A program made the translations under genes and the position numbers. This document shows positions 55,300 through 64,000 of a stretch of DNA of 64,000 nt, piece by piece. Position 1 is the stretch's first letter; every line of letters begins with the position of its first letter. A model generated the notes under the pieces. That model ran no database searches, was not told the origin of the DNA, and worked only from the letters and a program-made list of their open reading frames with translations. This stretch comes from Lentzea terrae (lineage in GTDB: Bacteria; Actinomycetota; Actinomycetes; Mycobacteriales; Pseudonocardiaceae): NCBI RefSeq assembly GCF_003265345.1, contig NZ_QFWW01000001.1:584427-648426 (forward strand), in the 5' to 3' direction.

Positions 55300-55350
55300 T
55301 ACCTCGTTGGATCTACGATTCCCCGCACCTGTGACCAGGCTGGAGGAATC

Positions 55351-55776
55351 ATGAGCTTCGGCGTCCTCGGTGACCTCAACTGGTTCGCCGTCATCGTCGC
55401 CACCATCGTCTACTTCGGACTCGGCGGGCTCTGGTACGCCGAGTTCCTCTTCGGCAAGGCATGGCAGAAAGCCATGGGCTGGGACGGCAACGCCCCCGAG
55501 GGCGCGGGCGCCGGCATCTACGTCGTCCCGCTCGCCACCTGCTTCGTCGCCACCCTCGCGACGGCGATGATCGCCGCGGCCACCGGCACGGACACGCTCG
55601 GCGAGGGCATCGTGCTCGCGATCGTCGTCGGCATCGGGCTGTCCGCGTCGATCCTGGCGGTCACCGGCATGTTCGACTCGACGAAACCCGCCGCGATGAC
55701 CACCGTCGCGATCAGCGCCGGCTACCACTTCGCCGGCTTGCTGCTGGCCAGCGTCATCCTTGCCCTCTGGCAGTAA
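55351..55776 (+). CDS. DUF1761 membrane protein, copy 1
   Basis: The 141-residue product has four hydrophobic helices (about 9-29, 56-77, 84-104, 117-138). DUF1761 hallmarks are LNWFAVIVATIVYFGLGGLWYA at the N-terminus and ISAGYHFAGLLLASVIL at the C-terminus. The function of the family is unknown. The gene begins behind a GGAGGAATC ribosome-binding site. Confidence 0.82.
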   Translation: MSFGVLGDLNWFAVIVATIVYFGLGGLWYAEFLFGKAWQKAMGWDGNAPEGAGAGIYVVPLATCFVATLATAMIAAATGTDTLGEGIVLAIVVGIGLSASILAVTGMFDSTKPAAMTTVAISAGYHFAGLLLASVILALWQ

Positions 55777-55831
55777 CGGCGAGCGCGCACCCCGCGATGC
55801 CAAGTCACCCTGATCACCGCGGGAGACCCTC

Positions 55832-56257
55832 ATGAGTTTGACCGTGCTCGGCGACCTGAACTGGTTAGCCGTGATCGTCGCGACGATCGCGTACTTCGCG
55901 TTGGGTGCCTTGTGGTACGCGGAGTTCGCCTTCGGCAGGGCCTGGCAGCGGTCCGCCGGCTGGGATCTCAACCCACCGGAGAACGACGGCGCCGGCATCT
56001 ACGCCGTGCCGCTGGCCACCTGCTTCGTCGCGACGCTCGCGACGGCGATGGTCGCGGCCGCGTCCGGCACCGACAACATCATGAAAGGCATCCTGCTCGG
56101 ACTCGTGGTGGGTGTCGGCGTCGCGCTTCCGGCGATCTTCGTGACCGGCACCTTCGACATGACGAAGCCCGCCCCCAAGACGTTCGCGGCCATCAGCGCG
56201 GGCTACCACATCGTCGGGCTCGCACTGGCGGGCGCGATCCTGGGGCTCTGGCGCTAG
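55832..56257 (+). CDS. DUF1761 membrane protein, copy 2
   Basis: The product has 141 residues, exactly the length of the copy before it, and aligns without gaps: LNWLAVIVATIAYFALGALWYA, LATCFVATLATAMVAAASGT, ISAGYHIVGLALAGAIL. It is a tandem duplicate that kept its membrane helices. The start follows a GGGAGAC site 55 bases after the first copy's stop. Its stop overlaps the convergent LuxR-type gene by four bases. Confidence 0.82.
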   Translation: MSLTVLGDLNWLAVIVATIAYFALGALWYAEFAFGRAWQRSAGWDLNPPENDGAGIYAVPLATCFVATLATAMVAAASGTDNIMKGILLGLVVGVGVALPAIFVTGTFDMTKPAPKTFAAISAGYHIVGLALAGAILGLWR

Positions 56258-58773
56258 ACCCCGTTGCGGCGGGCGTACCTGGCCGCTTCCGCCCGGTCCG
56301 GCACCCGCAGCTTGCGCAGCACGGCTGCGACGTGGTGCTCGACGGTCCGGCGGGACAGGAACAGCTCCTCGGCGATCTCGGTGTTGCGCCGCCCGTCGGC
56401 GAGCAGGGTCAGCACCTCGCGTTCCCGCGCGCTGAGGCCGTCCGCTCCGGTGGTGCTCGGCCGCCGCGGGATGTCACGAACGCCGTGGCGACGCAGGCGG
56501 CTCGCGGTGGCGTCGCGCATCGGCCGGGCTCCCAGCCGGTCGAACTCGGCGAGAGCGTCGCGCAGCAGCCGTTCGTCGCCGCTGTCGAGCAGAGCGAGCG
56601 CCGCCTCGTACGGGCAGCCGACCTGCCGCCACCGCAGTGCCGCCTCCTCGTGAAAACCGTTGAGCTGCAACCGATACGGCTCAGCGACACCATCCAGGGT
56701 CACCGAGCCGCCGGTCTGCGCCAGCAGATGGGCGAGCGCGCCAAGGTGCCACGGTTCCCGCGCCGTGGGCAGCGCAGCGGTGACGATGTTGCGCAGTTCG
56801 GCGAAATCGCCTGCGTACCAAGCGATTTCCGCCAGTGCGCGGGTCGCGCCGACCAGCCAGCCGACGACGGGCTCCGCGTTGACCATGGCCGGTCGCACGC
56901 GCGTGAACAGCTCGTGTGTGTCCGGATCGCCCCGGCGGGCTCGCAGCGTGCACAGCACCACCAGGCTGATCATCGTGCGGCCGTCGTCCACGGCGGCCGA
57001 CCGCAGCACCTCGGAGGCGAGCGACTCGGCCTCGTCCCAGCACCCCCGATCGAGCAGGGCACGGGCCCGGAACGCGCGCAGCCACTGACGCCAGACCTCC
57101 TGGCCGTGGTCCTCGGTGAACGCGATCGCCTCCGCGTACCAGTGGTCGGCCTGCTCGTACCAGCGCCGCGTCACGCAGATCAGCTGCGCCCAGAAGTAGG
57201 CGAGCCCGGCCTCGTCGTACGCACCGGCCGCGCAGGCCAGCCGCACCGTCTCCGCGATGAGGTCGAGGCCCCGCAGATCCCCGTTCTGCGCACGGCCGAT
57301 ACCGATAGACATGGCGGCCAACGCGCGCACGAGCGAACTCTCGCCCACGGCCGCACGCTCTCCCCACGCGATCGCCTCGTCGTTGCGGAACCCCATCGCC
57401 GCGAACTTCCCGCGCACGGCACAGGCGAGGGCGAAGTCGGGACCGGGTGGCAGGCCGCTGAGCACCTCGACGGCCTGCTCGCTCGACCGTTCGCCGAGCG
57501 GGATCTCCCTCGCCAGGTGCAGAGCGGTGATCGCGAGGCCCACCAGAGCCGTGCCCTGGCCGCGCCGGTCACCGATCGACGTCCGTGCCGCGACGGCCTC
57601 GCGCCACCAACGCAGTGCGTTTTCCAGGTCGTCAGCCAGGTGACATTGCCGACCGAGCCCTTCCAACAACTCCGCCCGTAGTGCGCCGTCTCCACACACG
57701 TCCAACGCACGCCGCAGTTGCGCGACCGCTTCTTTGTGCGCGCCCAACGTCGACGCCTGCTCGGCGGCCGCACGGGCGTGGGTGAGCAACGCGGTCCGGT
57801 CCTGGGCGAGCAACGCGTGGCCGGCCAGCCGGGCGGGCTCCACCTCTCCCGGCGGACATGCGGCCAGCACGGCCAGCGCCTGCCGGTGCAGCTGTGCGGC
57901 GCGACCCGGTGCGATCGCCTCCTCGACCGCCACTCGGGCGAGCTCGTGCCGGAACGACACCAGGCCGCGGTCGGCGACCACCAGGCCGCGGTCCGCGCAC
58001 TCGTCGAGGTCGGCGGTCGGACGACCGGACACCGCCTCCACCACCCACGGCGCGGCGCGAGGCCCGAGACAAGCCAGCGCGTCGAGCACCTCGCGCGCAC
58101 CTGGTGTCAGCCGGGCGGACCTGGCCAACACGGCGTCACGGACCGTGACGGGCACGGTGACGGCGCCATCGCACAGCACCTCGGTCACGAAGAACGCGTT
58201 GCCACCCGTGCGGTGGTGCAGTTCGGCAGGATCGACCCCAGAACCCTTCGCCAACGCAGCGACTGCGGAGAGTGACAGCGGTAGCACGCTGAGTCTCCGC
58301 ACCACGGACACGGTCGACAGGTCACCAGCCAGCACGCGCAGCGGATGCCGGACGCCGACCTCGTCCTCCCGGTACGCCACGACGACCATCGCAGGGCACC
58401 GCTCGATGCGCCGCCCCAGGAACCGCAGCAGGTCGAGCGTGCCCTCGTCGGCCCACTGCGCGTCGTCGACCACGACCAGGGTGGCGGTCCCCCGCAGCTC
58501 GTCGAGGAACGACTGCCTGATCTCCACCGGGTCGCCGCGCAGTCCCATGTCCCGCAGCGGGCCCAGCGGTATCGGAGTCGTGAGCGGTTCACAGGTGCCG
58601 TGCAGCAGACGTCCGGGGACCTGGCCTGCGAACGCGGCGAGCAACGCGGTCTTGCCGGCTCCCGCGTCACCGCCGACGAGCACGAGCCGGCCGTGTCCGG
58701 CGGCGGCCTCGTCCCACCACGAGGCCAGCGCGGCACTCTCGCGGTCACGCTCCACCAGCGTGGTTGCGCCCAC
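56254..58773 (-). CDS. LAL-type LuxR-family ATPase regulator
   Basis: The 839-residue product has a P-loop near the N-terminus (GDAGAGKTALL, about 35-45; Walker B VVVDDAQWAD), a long helical TPR-like middle and a C-terminal LuxR HTH (LSAREREVLTLLADGRRNTEIAEEL, SRRTVEHHVAAVLRKL). Such large ATP-binding LuxR proteins are pathway activators. It is divergent from an FAD monooxygenase gene, with a candidate operator between them. Confidence 0.9.
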   Translation of the reverse strand: MGATTLVERDRESAALASWWDEAAAGHGRLVLVGGDAGAGKTALLAAFAGQVPGRLLHGTCEPLTTPIPLGPLRDMGLRGDPVEIRQSFLDELRGTATLVVVDDAQWADEGTLDLLRFLGRRIERCPAMVVVAYREDEVGVRHPLRVLAGDLSTVSVVRRLSVLPLSLSAVAALAKGSGVDPAELHHRTGGNAFFVTEVLCDGAVTVPVTVRDAVLARSARLTPGAREVLDALACLGPRAAPWVVEAVSGRPTADLDECADRGLVVADRGLVSFRHELARVAVEEAIAPGRAAQLHRQALAVLAACPPGEVEPARLAGHALLAQDRTALLTHARAAAEQASTLGAHKEAVAQLRRALDVCGDGALRAELLEGLGRQCHLADDLENALRWWREAVAARTSIGDRRGQGTALVGLAITALHLAREIPLGERSSEQAVEVLSGLPPGPDFALACAVRGKFAAMGFRNDEAIAWGERAAVGESSLVRALAAMSIGIGRAQNGDLRGLDLIAETVRLACAAGAYDEAGLAYFWAQLICVTRRWYEQADHWYAEAIAFTEDHGQEVWRQWLRAFRARALLDRGCWDEAESLASEVLRSAAVDDGRTMISLVVLCTLRARRGDPDTHELFTRVRPAMVNAEPVVGWLVGATRALAEIAWYAGDFAELRNIVTAALPTAREPWHLGALAHLLAQTGGSVTLDGVAEPYRLQLNGFHEEAALRWRQVGCPYEAALALLDSGDERLLRDALAEFDRLGARPMRDATASRLRRHGVRDIPRRPSTTGADGLSAREREVLTLLADGRRNTEIAEELFLSRRTVEHHVAAVLRKLRVPDRAEAARYARRNGV

Positions 58774-58794
58774 GCGCTGATGGTAGGTCGATTA

Positions 58795-58807
58795 GGTAGT
58801 CGCTACC
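58795..58807. promoter_or_regulatory. Candidate operator GGTAG-tcg-CTACC
   Basis: A perfect 5-bp inverted repeat with a 3-base spacer in the 72-base gap between the LAL regulator and the monooxygenase. A neighbouring TAGGT direct repeat may be part of the same site. Confidence 0.4.
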
Positions 58808-58845
58808 GATGTCACGGGTGCACACCGAGTCGCACGCTCCTGGGC

Positions 58846-60018
58846 ATGGACTACGACGTGATCATCGTGGGAGCGAGCATCGCCGGCTGCACCGCCGCGA
58901 CCCAGTACGGGCGCGCGGGTCTGCGCGTGGCGTTGCTCGAACGGCACCGCAGCCCGCAGGCGCACAAGACCCTGTGCGGGCACTTCATCCTCGGCGGCAC
59001 GCACGACGTGCTGCACAGACTCGGGTTCTGGCAGCCCATGCTCGACCGCGGCGCGGCCGTCACCACCGGCCTGGGCGTGTGGACGGACGCCGGCTGGATC
59101 AAGCCGGTCGACGGTGTGCCGCCCGCGATCAGCCTGCGCCGCAGCAAGCTCGACCCGTTGCTGCGGGAGATCGCGGCCGCGACGCCGGGCGTGGACCTCC
59201 TGATGGGACACCGCGTCACCGGCCTCGTCGAGAACGGAGTCGTCACGGACGCAGGGACCACCTTGCGCGCGCGTCTCGTCGTCGGTGCGGACGGCCACCA
59301 CTCGACGGTCGCGCGCCTTGCCGGTGTACCCGAGGACGTCGCCCCGAACGAGCGCTTCCTGTTCTGGGCCTACTACGAGGGCGCGGAGCTGAACGGCCCC
59401 GGAGACGGCCAGGTGTGGCAGCTGGACCCGGACATCGCCGTGTGCGTCCAGGCGGACGACGGCCTCACGCTCGTGGGCGTCTTCCCGGCGAAGGAGCGCC
59501 TGGCCGAGTTCGCGGACGACCGGCTCGCCGCGTTCGACGGGTTCGTCGCGCGGCTGCCCGACGGCCCGTCCCTCTACGGCGCCCACCGGGTGTCGAACCT
59601 GGTCGGCACCACCGACTACCCGTGCGTCCGGCGTGATCCCGTGCCGCGGCCGTGGCTGGCCCTGATCGGTGACGCGGCCACGGCATCAGACCCCGTGCCG
59701 GCCGTGGGGTGCGGGTGGGCGTTCCGCAGCGCGGCGTGGCTCGCGGACAGCACCGCCGGACCGCTGCGCGACGGCGGTGACCTCGGTCGTGCGTTGCGCC
59801 GCTACCGCCGTGCGCACCGGTTCATCGACAAGTACGACGACCTCGGACGCCAGGACGCGCTCGCCACCCCGCCGAACGCCCTCCAGCGCGCGATCCGCAC
59901 CGCCGCGGTCACCGACCCGTGGATCGCCCGCAGGCTGGCCGCGTTCGGGATGCGGGCCGAGGCGCCGTCAGTGCTGCTCAACCCCGGCGTCGTCGTGCGA
60001 GCGCTGCTGGCGGGATAA
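58846..60018 (+). CDS. FAD-dependent monooxygenase/geranylgeranyl-reductase-like
   Basis: The 390-residue product has FAD loop IIVGASIAGCTAATQYGRAG (5-24), a DG-type motif VGADGHHSTVARLAG and GD motif LIGDAATASDPVPAVGCGWA. This is the p-hydroxybenzoate hydroxylase superfamily. Start ATG 58846 gives MDYDVIIVGAS. Its likely regulator is the divergent LAL protein. A VOC protein gene follows 25 bases after its stop, probably in the same operon. Confidence 0.83.
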   Translation: MDYDVIIVGASIAGCTAATQYGRAGLRVALLERHRSPQAHKTLCGHFILGGTHDVLHRLGFWQPMLDRGAAVTTGLGVWTDAGWIKPVDGVPPAISLRRSKLDPLLREIAAATPGVDLLMGHRVTGLVENGVVTDAGTTLRARLVVGADGHHSTVARLAGVPEDVAPNERFLFWAYYEGAELNGPGDGQVWQLDPDIAVCVQADDGLTLVGVFPAKERLAEFADDRLAAFDGFVARLPDGPSLYGAHRVSNLVGTTDYPCVRRDPVPRPWLALIGDAATASDPVPAVGCGWAFRSAAWLADSTAGPLRDGGDLGRALRRYRRAHRFIDKYDDLGRQDALATPPNALQRAIRTAAVTDPWIARRLAAFGMRAEAPSVLLNPGVVVRALLAG

Positions 60019-60043
60019 TGCTCCCGCCAGGGAGGAGATGACC

Positions 60044-60445
60044 ATGCCGACGTTCTCGAAGGTCTCCCACATCTCGTTCTCCGCCCGCGACGCGGAACGC
60101 AGCGCCGCGTGGTGGCGCGAGGTCTTCGGCATGTTGGACATCGACCGGGTGCAGGGCGACGGGTGGCGGGGGATCCTGCTCATCCACCCGCCGACCGCGA
60201 CGATCATCGAGTTCCAGCAGCACGACGCGAACCAGGGCGAGCGCTTCGACCCGGCGCGCACCGGTTTCGACCACCTCGGGTTCAAGGTCGACGACCCGGC
60301 CGAGCTCGACGAGTGGCAACGGCACTTCGAGGAGCACGGCGTCACGTTCACACCGGTGGCGCACAACGAATACGGGTCAGTGCTGACGTTCAAGGACCCG
60401 GACGGCATCCAGTTCGAGATGTTCTACCGGACCGGGCACCCCTGA
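60044..60445 (+). CDS. Glyoxalase/VOC-family protein
   Basis: The 133-residue product has two beta-alpha-beta-beta-beta modules with metal-ligand-type residues H in KVSHISFS, E in ATIIEFQQH, H in FDHLGFKV and E in DGIQFEMFY. The ATG at 60044 was preferred because the GGAGGAG ribosome-binding site directly touches the other ATG (60038). Possible roles are dioxygenase, isomerase or resistance binding protein. Confidence 0.82.
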   Translation: MPTFSKVSHISFSARDAERSAAWWREVFGMLDIDRVQGDGWRGILLIHPPTATIIEFQQHDANQGERFDPARTGFDHLGFKVDDPAELDEWQRHFEEHGVTFTPVAHNEYGSVLTFKDPDGIQFEMFYRTGHP

Positions 60446-60446
60446 C

Positions 60447-61094
60447 CTACTTGCGCCAGAACAGGTGGTGCGTCACGCCGCTCGGGCTCGGCACGACGTC
60501 CAGGTGGTACCGGTCGAGCAGCTCGTCCGGCGACTCCCAGAGCCGCAGCCCCGAGCCCAGCTTCAGCGGCGAGACCGCCACGTGCAGCGTGTCGACGAGA
60601 CCGGCGTCGAGGAACTCCCGGATCGTGGTGACCCCGCCGCCGAGCCGCACGTCCTTGCCCTGCGCGGCCTCTCGCGCCTGGTCGAGCACCGCGGCCGGCT
60701 CGTCGTCGACGAAGTGGAACGTGGTCTCGCCCAGCGTGAACGACGGCCGCAGGTGGTGGGTCAGCACGAACACCGGCGTGTGGAACGGCGGTTCGTCACC
60801 CCACCAGCCCTGCCACTCGTGGTCGGTCCACGGCCCGCGCTGGAACCCGAACTTGTTGCGGCCCATGATCTCGGCGCCGATGTTGTGCGTGAAGTCGCGC
60901 GTGAAGTAGTCGTCGAGACCGCGGCTGCCACCGGGTTCGGTGCGGTTCGGCCAGCTCGCCGTGGCGCCCGCCCAGGCGAACAGCTCCATGGGCGGGACGT
61001 CGAGGCCGAACGGGTTCTCGAAGGTCTGGTCCTCGCCGGCCGCGATCCCGTCGCTCGAGATCACGAAGTTCTGCACTCGCAGGAGTTGTGTCAT
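60447..61094 (-). CDS. Dihydrofolate reductase family protein (RibD C-terminal-like)
   Basis: The 215-residue product starts LLRVQNFVISSDGIAAGEDQ, the canonical beta 1/alpha region of YwjB-like reductases. It also has IMGRNKFGFQRG and DVRLGGGVTTIREFLDAGLVD. It is a second member of the family in this window (the other is at 21842) but not a close copy. It may reduce a pyrimidine or unrelated substrate. Its stop lies one base from the convergent VOC gene's stop. Confidence 0.8.
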   Translation of the reverse strand: MTQLLRVQNFVISSDGIAAGEDQTFENPFGLDVPPMELFAWAGATASWPNRTEPGGSRGLDDYFTRDFTHNIGAEIMGRNKFGFQRGPWTDHEWQGWWGDEPPFHTPVFVLTHHLRPSFTLGETTFHFVDDEPAAVLDQAREAAQGKDVRLGGGVTTIREFLDAGLVDTLHVAVSPLKLGSGLRLWESPDELLDRYHLDVVPSPSGVTHHLFWRK

Positions 61095-61142
61095 GTCCGT
61101 GCAGACTCCCTCAGCCGGCGAAACTCATCGCTACTTCTGTGT

Positions 61143-63941
<2,799 letters not shown>

Positions 63942-63949
63942 CGCTCCTC

Positions 63950-64000
63950 CTAAGTTTGCGGAACCGCGCTGATCCGCAAGTCCGGTCCGCTCATGGTGAC
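63950..64000 (-). CDS. ribD: C-terminus of riboflavin deaminase/reductase (RibD), partial
   Basis: The last 16 codons of an upstream gene enter from the right edge and stop at TAG (63950-63952), 8 bases before ribE. The visible ending [13 protein letters not shown] has the G-D-[VL]-R-[IL] pattern of RibD C-termini, and ribD is expected first in ribD-ribE-ribBA-ribH operons. Too little is present to be sure. Confidence 0.5.
   Translation of the reverse strand, partial: VTMSGPDLRISAVPQT

Overview
The window is high-GC actinobacterial chromosome. GTG starts, GTGA/ATGA translational couplings and leaderless-looking promoters are frequent. An InhA-type enoyl reductase, a mycobacterial-type acn/ripA/moxR/fabG1-inhA-hemZ gene set, an actinobacterial aconitase and many AfsR/LuxR-type regulators point to Pseudonocardiaceae (Lentzea, Saccharothrix or Actinosynnema-like). 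That placement is an inference from gene content, not from a phylogeny. I saw no rRNA, tRNA, CRISPR array, transposase or phage gene.

Layout. 0-6.4 kb: the 3' end of ctaD, a SCO6745-type protein, a tandem DUF4240 pair (the second copy truncated), a degenerate repeat patch, and a MoxR-like AAA+ ATPase/VWA pair. 6.4-11.4 kb: a Tat-exported lectin/dimethylformamidase-like protein whose frame is broken, a YcxB-like membrane protein and an ABC-2 exporter. 11.4-14 kb: fabG1-inhA-hemH. 14-22.4 kb: a D-lactate/glycolate-dehydrogenase-like flavoprotein, a tandem pair of small four-cysteine secreted proteins, and an MFS carrier divergent from a two-component system with an orphan TAXI binding protein. 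22.4-25.3 kb: moxR-DUF58-VWA. 25.4-36.2 kb: accessory genes, including a TetR-controlled DrrAB-like exporter, two isochorismatases around a GlxA-type regulator, GNAT/TetR genes, a frameshifted two-domain membrane protein and a tandem pair of PLAT-like secreted proteins. 36.3-37.6 kb: a RipA-like NlpC/P60 hydrolase. 38-50.7 kb: an AMP ligase next to a sirtuin, a Gln/Pro-rich membrane protein, a monooxygenase, an ABC transporter/BTAD regulator operon, and a roadblock protein with a partner. 50.8-53.6 kb: aconitase. 53.8-61.6 kb: a secreted subtilase, twin DUF1761 proteins, a LuxR-type (LAL) regulator, a monooxygenase and small enzymes. 61.1-64 kb: the riboflavin operon (ribD end, ribE, ribBA, ribH) plus a PH-domain membrane protein.

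The backbone acn / ripA / moxR-DUF58-VWA / fabG1-inhA-hemH matches the order and relative orientation I recall for Mycobacterium tuberculosis Rv1475c-Rv1485. Here it is stretched over about 41 kb by three blocks of accessory genes. Four tandem paralogue pairs, two single-base frame breaks, two palindromic or odd in-frame insertions in coding sequence, and two promoters of identical geometry resembling the RecA-independent DNA-damage motif are the main oddities.
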